Shown piece by piece: positions 1 to 9,331 of a DNA stretch of 56,194 nucleotides (positions within the stretch are counted from its first letter, which is position 1; every line of letters begins with the position of its first letter). Origin of the DNA: CAZNUM01 sp964539305. Its GTDB lineage: Bacteria; Fidelibacterota; Marinisomatia; Marinisomatales; TCS55. Location of the stretch: the NCBI GenBank assembly GCA_964539305.1, contig CAZIIM010000013.1, forward strand, positions 1 through 56,194, given 5' to 3'. A model generated the notes under the pieces. It saw nothing but the letters and a program-made list of their open reading frames with translations. It had not been told where the DNA came from and made no database searches. Both the position numbers and the translations under genes were made by a program.

Positions 1-3000
1 GTCAGATCCCAGGTTTCATTCCCGTCATCGATGGCAGATTGATGATGGAGAATATCCACCAGTTCACCGGTGATGGTGTAAATCCGAATGGTGCATTCGC
101 TGGGCAGATGCATGAAATACAATCGACGTGGTCCCCGGTCACGGGGATTTTGCCGATCCAGTGGTTCCAGAACATTGGTCACCACGTAAGGATTGGGGAC
201 CACTGCAATGTCATCCAGCGTTTTTGACGCCAATTTCTGATCGATGCCGGAAGCGGTTGTCGTGAATTGGATGACGTCTTCGCCCGTGAAGGGCCGGTCA
301 GTGGCAATGTAATACACATCCCCCTCTACGGGATCTACGGTAGTTGTATCCACCGCCTCTAGGATAGATATCTGCCAGGAGACAATGATTCCTGAACCTT
401 CCTCCAGGAGGACCACATCTTCACCCAGATCCCACGTATTATTCCGGACCAAATAGTCCAGGACAGCAATTTTCTTTTTCACCGGGACATGTCCAGGTGT
501 AACATCCCAGATCTGGAAAGGAGCGGTGGCCGTCCCCAGAGAGCTGGTGTCGGCGATGGAATCGAACCAGCGGATTTCATAGTCCGCTGCACGCATATTG
601 CTCGGTTTCCCATCGTAGGGAGACACATTGATAAGGTAGTTCCCCTGACTGGTTTCACTCCATCCGGACTTTTCCGGATTTAATCCTAATTTTTTATCTT
701 TCACGTAAAGCCGGAGCCCGTCAAATATAGGATTGGCTTCTTCATTGTTTAATAAGGTACTCTCCCAAAGGGGGTAGTAGGTGTACTGGATAGTAACGGT
801 TTCTCCATCATTGATCGAGGAATTCAGTGTATCCGGTACGACCACCTGACCGGCATCGGGGAAGAGGAGATAATCGGTTCCGGACGTCATAACCGTTCCG
901 GCGGAGTTTCGCAGAATAAAATGGTCGGGGTTTAACCTGTTCTTTAATAGAGTAATGTAAACATCTTTTTTCACCGTCCTTGATTCGGTATTGAGCTTTA
1001 GATCTTCTACGGAATACCGGGTGGGGTTGGAGGCAAAGGAAATTTCAAAAGTGTCCGCTTCTTCAATGGCTCTTGGATCCAGGACTTCAATAGTTATGTC
1101 ACCGGTCCCGTAACCGCCCACATGCATGAGGAAGGTGGAATCCTGTGTGGCCACGCCTCCCGGGACATACCCGGCTGCTGGCACTCGCGGAACCACCATG
1201 GCCGTGTTGACATCCAGGAAAACTTCATTTCGTTCTGGATTCAATGTAATGGCTTTGGAACATTCGCTGGGTCCGATATTCAGTGTTTTGTTCCCGTGAT
1301 CGTAGGAGACGATGGCATAATAGTAAGTCTGTCCATTAATCACATTATTGGAGTCTACGAAGGAGTGAACGAGTCCTGTGTTGTTCCCCAGGTGATAGGC
1401 GACTCCTCGACCGGGGTAGGGGATATCGCTGGGTCCTTCATATTCGTTGATCAGATCCCACTTCGCCCAGCCTCCGGTTTGGGTCTTGAGGGGTTCAAAC
1501 AGGAAGTTGGAACCATTAACATCCGTAATGGTCTGCTGATCCAGAAAACTGGGATCGGTACTGCGGTAGATCACATACCCTTCGAAGTCAAATTCTTCGG
1601 AAATGGGGTCCCAGGATGATTCGGCAATATCGTCCCAGAAGAGGGTTACTTTCCGGTCTCCCGGCACTGCGGTCAGTTTGGGTTTCTCCGGTGGTTTGGC
1701 AAACTGGTAATTGGTTTCGTAGATCTGGCGGGCCGTGAGGGCATTCAGGGTAAGGTCATCAAAGTTGTTCCCCACCAGTAAGGCGATGGAGAAACGACGG
1801 GCTTCCCCGGCTTTCAGGGTAAAGGTCCCTGAGCCATAGAGGAAAATATTATCTCCCGCCACTTCCGAATTCAGGGAATCAAAATTCCCGGGAATTAAAT
1901 AATTCCGGTAGATGTGGTCATCCTTCGAAATGCGGTTGTCGCCCCCAAAATTCGGGGCAGCGAAACTGGTGAGTCCGATCATGTCCGATTCGTCCAGGTC
2001 GGTCCATTCAAAATTGGGCTCGCCGGGCTTCCTTAGGTCAAAAGGATCTCCGGAAGTGGGAATACCGTCCCCTTCCCCTTCATCCCCCGTATTGGGCAAA
2101 CCGTCAATACCCACATCGTCCTTTTCGGGATTCCAGTCATTGTCGTCATCAATACCGTTCTCACGGCTTTCATCCACCATACCATCCCCGTCGTTGTCGA
2201 TTCCGTCATGGGGATTGCCCGGGCTTTCCAGGAAGATGTATCCGAAATAACCTGGGGGACGTCCGGCTACGTCACTTTTACCGTCTTCATCCCACGCATA
2301 AACCATATTCAGATCGGTATCGAAGTAGGACAGGTCATCCTGCCAGTTGGCCGGACCACCGATGTGAGGATCTCCCCACATGCCGAATATGACTTCGTGT
2401 AAATCTTTTTCACTTTTATTGGTGACCCGGTAAATCAGAAAAATAATGTCTTCGGCCAGGGGATTTGCCCACTGGTAATACCTGCATTCGATCTCCAGCC
2501 CCAGTCCTTTCCGGCTGGAATCGTCGGGAAAGGGGTAATATTCAAATTCAAGATTATTGCGGTCATCCACTACGAAAAAAGATTCCATGTCCGCATTACT
2601 GGAACCCTGCCGGAGCGCTCCCGGCCAGACATACCGCTTCAGGTTAGCGTTGTACCAGCCCTCGGGCCAGCTGTCCGGTTTTCCGTCCCCATCCCGGTCC
2701 ACATCTGTAGAAGTGGGGATGTACGGACTGTTTGGATCGGCATAGGGGACGTCCAGATCGTTGTACGCCAGCGGTTCCCACCCCCAGAACAATTTGCCAT
2801 CGGGTGAAATTTCACCCCCCAGGGAAACGAGTCCATCACTGATGACCCTTGCCATCCAGACCGGATTCCCATCCTGGTCCAGAACCGGATCCCCATTTTC
2901 ATCCAGCTTAATGTAGGCATCCTGGTGGCTGTTGGGTGCTACGGGTACTTCGGCGCAAATGAAGGGACCGAATTCATAGCCGTAACCGAGACCCTCCCAG

Positions 3001-3317
3001 ACAATATCGGTGACACGGTTCCCGGGACTGGAGATGGAACCGTAATTCCAGATTTCGGTGGTAATCTTATTCCCGTTCAGCACCGCTTTTTGTCTCCGGA
3101 GCAGTTGATCGTTCTTCGCAGCCTGGATCCGGGCCAGAAGACGATCCCGCCAGCGATAATACTCCCGGTATTCCAGATCTGACCAGGTTTTCCGGGGGCC
3201 TTCCAGGTACCATTGTTTCGAAAACCGTTTTGGTGCTTTTTGTTGTGCCAGAGAGACGGATCCCGCCAGGATGACGATGATGAGAAAAAACTGCGTTAGG
3301 CTTTTGATTTTTAACAT
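1..3317 (-). CDS. Giant secreted FnIII / DGIDNDGD-repeat surface protein (C-terminus cut by window edge)
   Basis: The open frame runs from an ATG at 3317 to the left edge without a stop, giving about 1105 visible residues. It starts with a signal peptide (MLKIKSLTQFFLIIVILAG...). A large N-terminal region of unknown fold follows, then acidic calcium-binding-type repeats (DGIDNDGDGMVDE, GIDDDNDWNPEKDD), a fibronectin-III-like module (PPEKPKLTAVPGDRKVTLFWD) and, at the edge, the start of a T9SS-type sorting domain (CTIRIYTITGELVDIL...NETWDL). It begins 3 bp after the TonB receptor at 3321-6149, so the two are very likely co-transcribed. It is a full-length paralogue of the protein at 15218-19305, which also follows a TonB receptor. 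A surface-exposed glycan-handling partner of the receptor, in the place of SusD, is inference; no catalytic motif is visible. Confidence 0.85.
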   Translation of the reverse strand, partial: MLKIKSLTQFFLIIVILAGSVSLAQQKAPKRFSKQWYLEGPRKTWSDLEYREYYRWRDRLLARIQAAKNDQLLRRQKAVLNGNKITTEIWNYGSISSPGNRVTDIVWEGLGYGYEFGPFICAEVPVAPNSHQDAYIKLDENGDPVLDQDGNPVWMARVISDGLVSLGGEISPDGKLFWGWEPLAYNDLDVPYADPNSPYIPTSTDVDRDGDGKPDSWPEGWYNANLKRYVWPGALRQGSSNADMESFFVVDDRNNLEFEYYPFPDDSSRKGLGLEIECRYYQWANPLAEDIIFLIYRVTNKSEKDLHEVIFGMWGDPHIGGPANWQDDLSYFDTDLNMVYAWDEDGKSDVAGRPPGYFGYIFLESPGNPHDGIDNDGDGMVDESRENGIDDDNDWNPEKDDVGIDGLPNTGDEGEGDGIPTSGDPFDLRKPGEPNFEWTDLDESDMIGLTSFAAPNFGGDNRISKDDHIYRNYLIPGNFDSLNSEVAGDNIFLYGSGTFTLKAGEARRFSIALLVGNNFDDLTLNALTARQIYETNYQFAKPPEKPKLTAVPGDRKVTLFWDDIAESSWDPISEEFDFEGYVIYRSTDPSFLDQQTITDVNGSNFLFEPLKTQTGGWAKWDLINEYEGPSDIPYPGRGVAYHLGNNTGLVHSFVDSNNVINGQTYYYAIVSYDHGNKTLNIGPSECSKAITLNPERNEVFLDVNTAMVVPRVPAAGYVPGGVATQDSTFLMHVGGYGTGDITIEVLDPRAIEEADTFEISFASNPTRYSVEDLKLNTESRTVKKDVYITLLKNRLNPDHFILRNSAGTVMTSGTDYLLFPDAGQVVVPDTLNSSINDGETVTIQYTYYPLWESTLLNNEEANPIFDGLRLYVKDKKLGLNPEKSGWSETSQGNYLINVSPYDGKPSNMRAADYEIRWFDSIADTSSLGTATAPFQIWDVTPGHVPVKKKIAVLDYLVRNNTWDLGEDVVLLEEGSGIIVSWQISILEAVDTTTVDPVEGDVYYIATDRPFTGEDVIQFTTTASGIDQKLASKTLDDIAVVPNPYVVTNVLEPLDRQNPRDRGPRRLYFMHLPSECTIRIYTITGELVDILHHQSAIDDGNETWDL

Positions 3318-3320
3318 GGA

Positions 3321-6149
3321 TTAGAATTCGATGGATACGCCGGCGCTGATTGAGCGGGGGGCGGTGTAATAATGGGGGCGATTCTGGTACTCAGCCCAGG
3401 TATGGACGCCGGGCTCTCCGTAGTGGACTTTAAATCCTTCTGTTTCCTGGGTGCTTCGATTCACGTAAGTGTAACCGGCCCGGCCGGTATCATTGAACAC
3501 GTAACGTTCATTCCGCCGATCCAGGAGATTGTACACTTTCACGTAGATGATGTAATTATACTGACCCAGTTTAAGGTTCTTATGAAAGCGGAGGTCAATT
3601 TTCCACTGCCAGGGTTTCCGGCCACTGTTGGGCTGGGGGACATAGTTGGCTTCGGGAATATTGGGTGTGTACGGCCAGCCGCTGCTCAATTTATTAATAA
3701 TACCGATGCTCCAGTTCCGGGGATCCCCAATGGAAATGGTGGCATTAAAAATATGGCGCTGATCCCACGCCAGTGGTACAATCCGTTTTTCTTCTTCTTC
3801 CCCCGTGAGGGCATTGTAGTAGAAAGCACCGGAAGAGACACTGTTTCCTTCTGTCACCTGGTAGGAATAATCCAGGAAAGCAGTGGTCTTGGTAAACCGG
3901 TCGTATCGTTTGGTGAGGCTAAAGGTGAATCCCTTCACATTGCCATAGTCCTTGTTTAGGTAGATGTTGTAGTTCGAGGGGCCGTATTTCTCTGAATCAT
4001 AGTGTAAAGCCTGCAATGCCAGGAGGTCCCGGATGTCTTTGTAAAAAGCATTGGCTTCGATTGCCAGAATATTCGTGAGTTGCTGTTGTAGTCCGAATTC
4101 ATATAGAACGGTTTTTTCAGGTCTTAAGTTGGCATATCCAACCGTTGGATTCAGACCGGCTCCGAAGATACTGGTGCGATAAAGACGCCGTAAAGTAGGC
4201 ATCTGGTAAAAATGACCGTAGGAGAAGTGGAGAATTCCCCTGTCCGTGATGGGGAAGGCCACTCCCAGCCGGGGGGAGATCATTGTCTTGGGGGATGCCT
4301 GCTTCCGCTCACCTTCTGGTTTCAGTAAATCTGTGATGTATTTTTCATTAGGATCGAAATAGTCGTACCGGATTCCCACATTGGTAATGAAGTGATCGTA
4401 TTCAATTTTATCCTGAATGTAGGCGGAAAAGAACAGGGCTTGGTTGTTGTAATGATTATGGAACGGGGAATTGTTGGCAGGCAGGATCGTAGGCTGGAGA
4501 TACTCCTGATTGTCGTACAGGACGGTGAAATTACGTTCATCTAAAAGGTCATCGCGGAAGTTGATTCCCGTTTTCATCTCATTTCGTTTTGTGACCTGAC
4601 TGGTGAAGTCAAACTTGAAACCGAAGGAATTCGATTTCCGGTAAACATGACCGTGCTGAGAACCCCCAAAAACGAAGGTGGCGGAGGTAGCCGATCCGCG
4701 AATCCTTGAAGTGGGTACATATTTTGAGTTCGGCAGGAGGTAGTACTTGTTTCCGTCTTCATCGAGATTGTACAGGACATACGCGTCAGATCCGAAGCGG
4801 CTGGCTTCATCCTGGTGGACGGCGGAACTGAGATCCACCGGGCGGAATTGGTATTGTTTATAATCGGTCATTCCAAAAAAGAGATTCGCTTCATAAAAAC
4901 TTTTCGTTCCCACGGCGTGATTCAGTTTAATAGAATAGTTACTGTTGGCACTCTTATAGGTGGTAGTCCCGTCTGGATTGTATTTATAGGAATGGACGTA
5001 GGACTTGGAGGTACCGCCGGAATGAAGAATCTGAAACGATAATTTGAGTCGTGGAGAAATCTTGGCGGTGAATTTTGCCAGTAGATTCAGATTCTGGCTG
5101 GGGTTCATGGGGACGTAACTGCTGTCTCCCCCCAGTTCGATGTACCAGTTCTCTGAGTCTCTGAAATCGGCGGAGTCACCAATGGCATGCTCACGGATAC
5201 CGTAGAGATATCCTTCCGTTGTGTCGTAACGACCGCTCAGGTTGAACGTCAGTCGTTTAGCCAGGGGCAGGGGACCGTTGATGGTTCCTTCCAGCACGCG
5301 GTTTGTAAACGGGCTGAAGGCATCAATATGGGTGAAAATATCCGTATCTCTGGAAATGTAGTCGCCGCTTTGATACGAAAGACTGCCGTGGTAATCCTTC
5401 CCTCCGTCCTTGGTCTGGAGATTGACGATGCCGGACATGGCATTGCCGTATTCGGCATTGAAGGCGCCGGACACTACTTTCATTTCTTCCAGTGCCTTAT
5501 TGGAGATGTTAATGGCCAGGCTGTTTGTAAAAAAGGGATTGGAAACGGAAACGCCGTCAATATAGTAACCCACTTCATTGTAGCGACCGCCCCGGATGTG
5601 GAGTTCACCGCCGGCACCCTGATTCACACCGGCCTGGGTCACCAATACGCCCAGGAAAGTTTCCACCGGCATGACATTGATTTCTTCGGAGGTCGTAATT
5701 TTCTGGGAGGCCGTCAGGTCTTTCTGCACCAGGGGGCGCTCGGCAATAACAGTGACTTCTTCTCCTTCAAGGACCGATTCTTTCAGGCTGAAATTTTCAA
5801 TGGTGGTTTGTCCCAGGCTGACCCGCAGGTTCTGAATTCGGTAGGAGGCGTAGCCAATATAGGTAGCACGGAGGGTGTAGTTCCCGGGAGGGATGTTCAA
5901 GATGACATAATCGCCGTTAACATCGGTAGCGGCCCCCAGGGAAGTTCCTTCAATAAAAACGTTGACTCCCGCCAGGGGAGCCCCGCTTTTAGCATCGGTC
6001 ACGTGCCCGGAAATCTTGCCCGTGTTGGCCCAGAGTAAACTGGCGCTGAACAGGGTAAACAGAAGAAAAAGGGCAAATTTTTTCGTATGGAGATGCAAAT
6101 CGTTTGGAACCAAATTCATAAGACGAGGGCGAAAGTAATACCGTTTCAT
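3321..6149 (-). CDS. TonB-dependent outer-membrane receptor (SusC-like)
   Basis: 942 residues. An N-terminal signal segment (KFALFLLFTLFSASLLWA) is followed by a carboxypeptidase-regulatory-like domain (GKISGHVTDAKSGAPLAGVN), a plug with the typical LHIRGGRYNEVGYYIDGV and FNAEYGNAMSGIVN motifs, and a large beta-barrel ending in aromatic SIEF. It should import a large substrate across the outer membrane using TonB energy. It is paralogous to the receptor at 19295-22072. No clear Shine-Dalgarno precedes the ATG at 6149, and a second ATG ten codons in is possible. A weak copy of the window's 26-bp palindrome lies 40 bp upstream (6189-6214). Substrate is not shown by sequence; alpha-glucan is inferred from that site and from the paralogue's operon. 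Confidence 0.9.
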   Translation of the reverse strand: MKRYYFRPRLMNLVPNDLHLHTKKFALFLLFTLFSASLLWANTGKISGHVTDAKSGAPLAGVNVFIEGTSLGAATDVNGDYVILNIPPGNYTLRATYIGYASYRIQNLRVSLGQTTIENFSLKESVLEGEEVTVIAERPLVQKDLTASQKITTSEEINVMPVETFLGVLVTQAGVNQGAGGELHIRGGRYNEVGYYIDGVSVSNPFFTNSLAINISNKALEEMKVVSGAFNAEYGNAMSGIVNLQTKDGGKDYHGSLSYQSGDYISRDTDIFTHIDAFSPFTNRVLEGTINGPLPLAKRLTFNLSGRYDTTEGYLYGIREHAIGDSADFRDSENWYIELGGDSSYVPMNPSQNLNLLAKFTAKISPRLKLSFQILHSGGTSKSYVHSYKYNPDGTTTYKSANSNYSIKLNHAVGTKSFYEANLFFGMTDYKQYQFRPVDLSSAVHQDEASRFGSDAYVLYNLDEDGNKYYLLPNSKYVPTSRIRGSATSATFVFGGSQHGHVYRKSNSFGFKFDFTSQVTKRNEMKTGINFRDDLLDERNFTVLYDNQEYLQPTILPANNSPFHNHYNNQALFFSAYIQDKIEYDHFITNVGIRYDYFDPNEKYITDLLKPEGERKQASPKTMISPRLGVAFPITDRGILHFSYGHFYQMPTLRRLYRTSIFGAGLNPTVGYANLRPEKTVLYEFGLQQQLTNILAIEANAFYKDIRDLLALQALHYDSEKYGPSNYNIYLNKDYGNVKGFTFSLTKRYDRFTKTTAFLDYSYQVTEGNSVSSGAFYYNALTGEEEEKRIVPLAWDQRHIFNATISIGDPRNWSIGIINKLSSGWPYTPNIPEANYVPQPNSGRKPWQWKIDLRFHKNLKLGQYNYIIYVKVYNLLDRRNERYVFNDTGRAGYTYVNRSTQETEGFKVHYGEPGVHTWAEYQNRPHYYTAPRSISAGVSIEF

Positions 6150-6188
6150 TTCAAAAAAAAAGCGTTAGATGCGAATCGGAGAAAATTA

Positions 6189-6214
6189 AACGTAACTCAG
6201 AATAGAGTGAATAG
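6189..6214. promoter_or_regulatory. Candidate TrmB-type operator, weaker copy (site 4)
   Basis: Left half GTAACTCA is a perfect core half-site. After a 4-bp spacer (GAAT) the right half AGAGTGAA matches TGAGTTAC at only 5 of 8 positions. The near edge is 40 bp upstream of the TonB receptor ATG (6149), matching the 42-43 bp seen at the three stronger copies. Assignment to the same regulator is inference. Confidence 0.45.
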
Positions 6215-6239
6215 TCCCGGGAAAAAATAAAATAAATAT

Positions 6240-6269
6240 TTGTCAAATGCCGTGGAAATACCCTATAAT
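6240..6269 (+). promoter_or_regulatory. Sigma70-like promoter of the FG-GAP protein gene
   Basis: -35 TTGTCA at 6240-6245 and a perfect -10 TATAAT at 6264-6269, spaced 18 bp. The predicted start is near 6276, leaving a leader of about 40 nt that carries a strong Shine-Dalgarno (AAGGAGGT) before ATG 6317. The -35 lies inside ATTTGTCAAAT, whose other strand reads TTGACA, but no convincing -10 follows on the minus strand. Confidence 0.65.
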
Positions 6270-6316
6270 CCATGCAATTGAAAAGCATTAGTCACGTAGC
6301 AAACGAAGGAGGTACA

Positions 6317-8041
6317 ATGAAGAAATTCGTTACCGCGTCTTTTTTACTGTTTACATTTTCTGCCTTGGCTTTAGGAGAAGATACTTTTAGTCTGCACAGT
6401 CTTTATTATTCGCCTCTTGGTGATACCACCATCTGGAGAACTTCCTCTGGCCCCCGTGGTGTCTGGTCCGGATCAGATCTGGATCAGGACGGACGGCAGG
6501 AAATCTGGGCCGTGGATTACACCGACGGTGGTAAGGTACATGCCTTTGAGTGGTATTATGGCGATACACTGGTCCATGTCTGGTCTTCCGCTCCCACCAA
6601 TTCCGGCTATTCTACCGGTACCCGCTGGGTCCAGACCGGTGATCTGGACGGTGATGGATTAGGTGAAGTGATCTTTTTTGCCGGACGGGATGTGGATTCG
6701 GACAGTCTCGCTGGACTGTACGTTTACGAGTGGGACGGTGTAACCGACAACGGCTATGGATCCTCTCCCACCTGGTTCCGGAATCTCCACACCGCCTTCA
6801 ACGACTCTCTGGCCGATGTGAAAGTCGAACATTTTTCGGTCGGCGACATTGACGGAGACGGAGTTCAGGAAATTGTCTGGGCTAACAATGGCCCCAGTAA
6901 CCCGGTCTATGGCACTGTGGATGGCTCTACTGCTTATTCAGAAGACCGCTTTATTATTGCTTCTGTTTCCGGTGATATTGGTGTTCTGCCCCAGTTGAAT
7001 CTGGAATACGCCGCTTCTCCCCGGGACGCGGATAAAGACGGTGTACGGGAGAATAAATTCGGTGGCGGCAGCCCCCAGGGTGTTGTTATTGCCGATACCG
7101 ATGGTGACGGGAAAAAAGAGGCCGTCTGTTTTGCCTGGAATAATTTATCCTGCTTCATTATTGAAGCGACGGGTCCAGATGCCTATACCGTTTCGGATAC
7201 AGGCTATAAAATGGTTACGCTTCGTGACGACTGGACACTTGCACCTACGGTTGCTGATGCAGATGGTGACGGGAAAGATGAAGTTTATGTCGCTTCCTTC
7301 TATACCGGCATTGTTTATGTGGTGGCGGATAAGGATGGAGATGCCACAACCTTCACTTCCTCTGAATATGCCGCCATCGACACCCTGGGTGGTTATGGCC
7401 TGGGAATGTCGGCCAGCAATAATGCGTTTGGTGATCCGGCTTTATTTGTTGGGAAAGGCTCAGGTTTTGTGAAGCTGGATTTAACCGGGACCGATGTTTT
7501 TGATGAGACGGCGTGGACCGCAACGGAATTCAGCGTGGATTCAAACCAGACAGGCGGCGTCAACAAAATGTTCGCTGGTGCCAATCTGGATAATGATAAA
7601 TTTGGTGAAGTGGTTTTGGCCTATCAGGGGGTCTCGGACAGTTTGTATGCCGGTACCGACTCTGCTATGGCCAACCCCAATCGCGTATTTCTCCGTGTCC
7701 TGGAATGGTCTGGAGAAAGCTCTGAACTGGCAGTGAAGGATGTGGTTCTGATTACGCCAGATCAGTTCAAGCTGAACCAGAATTACCCGAACCCCTTCAA
7801 CCCGACTACAACAATTGAATACACCCTGCCGATTGCCAGCACGATTTCACTGACCGTGTATAATATGCTGGGTCAGGAGGTGGTAAAACTGGTAAATAAC
7901 GAGAATAAACCGGCCGGGTCTTACTCTGTTCAGTGGAACGGACTGGACCGCAATGGTGTGAAGGTGAGTTCCGGTACCTATTTCTACACCTTGAAATTTG
8001 GGAATTTCAGCAAAACCAAGCAGATGACATTCCTGAAATAA
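6317..8041 (+). CDS. Secreted FG-GAP/VCBS repeat protein with T9SS sorting domain
   Basis: Start chosen at ATG 6317 because AAGGAGGT lies just upstream and a clean signal peptide (MKKFVTASFLLFTFSALALG) follows; an in-frame ATG at 6272 has neither. The mature protein carries at least five FG-GAP/VCBS-like calcium-binding repeats (GSDLDQDGRQEIW, TGDLDGDGLGEV, VGDIDGDGVQEIV, IADTDGDGKKEAV, VADADGDGKDEVY), consistent with a beta-propeller. The last 85 or so residues are a type A T9SS sorting domain (NYPNPFNPTTTIEY ... SSGTYFYTLKFG...KQMTFLK). It is therefore predicted to be exported and anchored or released at the cell surface. It is monocistronic, with its own promoter and terminator. The ligand is unknown. 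It lies divergent to the TonB receptor and next to operator site 4. Confidence 0.85.
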   Translation: MKKFVTASFLLFTFSALALGEDTFSLHSLYYSPLGDTTIWRTSSGPRGVWSGSDLDQDGRQEIWAVDYTDGGKVHAFEWYYGDTLVHVWSSAPTNSGYSTGTRWVQTGDLDGDGLGEVIFFAGRDVDSDSLAGLYVYEWDGVTDNGYGSSPTWFRNLHTAFNDSLADVKVEHFSVGDIDGDGVQEIVWANNGPSNPVYGTVDGSTAYSEDRFIIASVSGDIGVLPQLNLEYAASPRDADKDGVRENKFGGGSPQGVVIADTDGDGKKEAVCFAWNNLSCFIIEATGPDAYTVSDTGYKMVTLRDDWTLAPTVADADGDGKDEVYVASFYTGIVYVVADKDGDATTFTSSEYAAIDTLGGYGLGMSASNNAFGDPALFVGKGSGFVKLDLTGTDVFDETAWTATEFSVDSNQTGGVNKMFAGANLDNDKFGEVVLAYQGVSDSLYAGTDSAMANPNRVFLRVLEWSGESSELAVKDVVLITPDQFKLNQNYPNPFNPTTTIEYTLPIASTISLTVYNMLGQEVVKLVNNENKPAGSYSVQWNGLDRNGVKVSSGTYFYTLKFGNFSKTKQMTFLK

Positions 8042-8066
8042 ACTCCGAGCCGAGTATAAACCTGAT

Positions 8067-8100
8067 AAAAAGCCCTCTGGTCTTCCAGAGGGCTTTTTTT
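8067..8100 (+). terminator. Rho-independent terminator after the FG-GAP gene
   Basis: Perfect 10-bp stem AGCCCTCTGG / CCAGAGGGCT with a TCTT loop, preceded by AAAA and followed by seven T. It begins 26 bp after the stop at 8041. Confidence 0.93.
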
Positions 8101-8179
8101 ATTATCCTCCGTTTGTACACCCCCTTTTGTTTATTTAGAAACGGGGGTAAAAGAAGGTAAATTCCGGTTTTAGAAACGC

Positions 8180-9231
8180 GTGCAAACCATTAAAAAAGTT
8201 ACCATTCTTTTCCTGTTTTTCTTCCTGGGATCGGGTCTCAGCTTTGCTCAATTTCTGGATGGAGCTGCCTCCATTCAACTGGAACAGGAACTCCGGCGGG
8301 AAAAAACGGCCCGGGGCACGGTTGTTTCAGGTCGTTCCCTGGAATACGAAAAGCTGGCTCCTGTCGAAGGAGTGGCCCTACGTTTTTCCAGTGACAGTCT
8401 TCCGCAAGAAGTCTGGTTTCGCTTCCGGGATGAAAAGGGGACCTGGTCCACCTTTCGTAAGGCAAGGTTGTTTCCGGAACCGCTTTCGACCCGTTACATT
8501 GCCACGTTCCGCGACTCCATTGCAACCCAATCGATTCAGTTTCAATTTCGGATAGTAGTCCCCGGTGGGGATGTGATTCTTCTTTCCGGTGGATTGATGC
8601 TCCCGGAGAAGGAAGAAACCTATCCGGAGAATGTTGTACCACCTCCTGTATTGAAATCCCTGCAGGTGGACAAACCCAGGATTATTTCCAGGGCGGAGTG
8701 GGGAGCCCATCCCCCAAAATATGAGTACCGGGATCAACCTTATTTTGATAAATTGACGTTACACCATGCGGCGGGCTGGGCCGCCCAGTCACTGGAGGAA
8801 GGGAAAAAACAGGTTCTGGCCATTCAGGAATTTCACCAGGAAGGACGGGGTTGGAATGATATCGGCTATCATTTTGTGGTGGATATGGCCGGCAACATTT
8901 ACCAGGGCCGCCCAGAGACGGTGGTTGGTGCTCACGTGGGTGGTGCCAATACGGGCAATACGGGTGTTTGTATTCTAGGGTGTTATCATCCCCCTGAACC
9001 CAATTTTTCCTGTAATGACCAGATGACACCGGAAACCAAACGGGCGCTGGTCCATCTTTATGCCTGGATCTGCGATACGTACGGGGTTGATCCAAAAGTG
9101 TTGTTGGGGCATCGGGATTATTTCGGTACCACTTCCTGCCCCGGTGATAATGTGGAACCGTTAATCCCGCCGATGCGGGCTGATATTGCCCTGTACATCG
9201 AATTCGGGGAACAGCCTTCCCGGTTTGCCCT
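8180..9231 (+). CDS. PGRP-type N-acetylmuramoyl-L-alanine amidase, 3' end lost in gap
   Basis: Start is GTG 8180 (no ATG available) followed by a signal peptide (KVTILFLFFFLGSGLSFA). An N-terminal domain of about 150 residues precedes an amidase_2/PGRP fold: RAEWGAHPP, the LTLHHAAGW zinc histidine, GYHFVVDMAGNIYQGRP and GHRDYFGTTSCPG, which supplies the second histidine and the cysteine ligand. It should cleave the bond between MurNAc and the stem peptide in the periplasm or outside the cell. Sequence is lost at an assembly gap (9232-9331) after about 350 residues, so any C-terminal sorting domain is unseen. The frame that appears to continue into the ROK gene is an artefact of reading N. Confidence 0.85.
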
Positions 9232-9331
9232 NNNNNNNNNNNNNNNNNNNNNNNNNNNNNNNNNNNNNNNNNNNNNNNNNNNNNNNNNNNNNNNNNNNNN
9301 NNNNNNNNNNNNNNNNNNNNNNNNNNNNNNN
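9232..9331. other. Assembly gap (100 N) between two unrelated genes
   Basis: Exactly 100 N. The flanks share no sequence, so the true length is unknown. A periplasmic amidase lies left and the cytosolic ROK protein right, so at least one stop and one start codon are missing. Confidence 0.97.

Noticed and set aside
3372..3959. 195-codon plus-strand open frame
   Set aside because: Shadow of the same TonB receptor gene.
5187..6038. 283-codon open frame on the plus strand
   Set aside because: It is antisense to the TonB receptor, whose family motifs are clear; the plus-strand translation has no recognisable family or signal.
8119..8148. Imperfect hairpin (ACCCCC ... GGGGGT) before the amidase gene
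   Set aside because: Only the outer 6 bp and an inner GTTT/AAAC pair; no T run and no known riboswitch pattern, so left unassigned.
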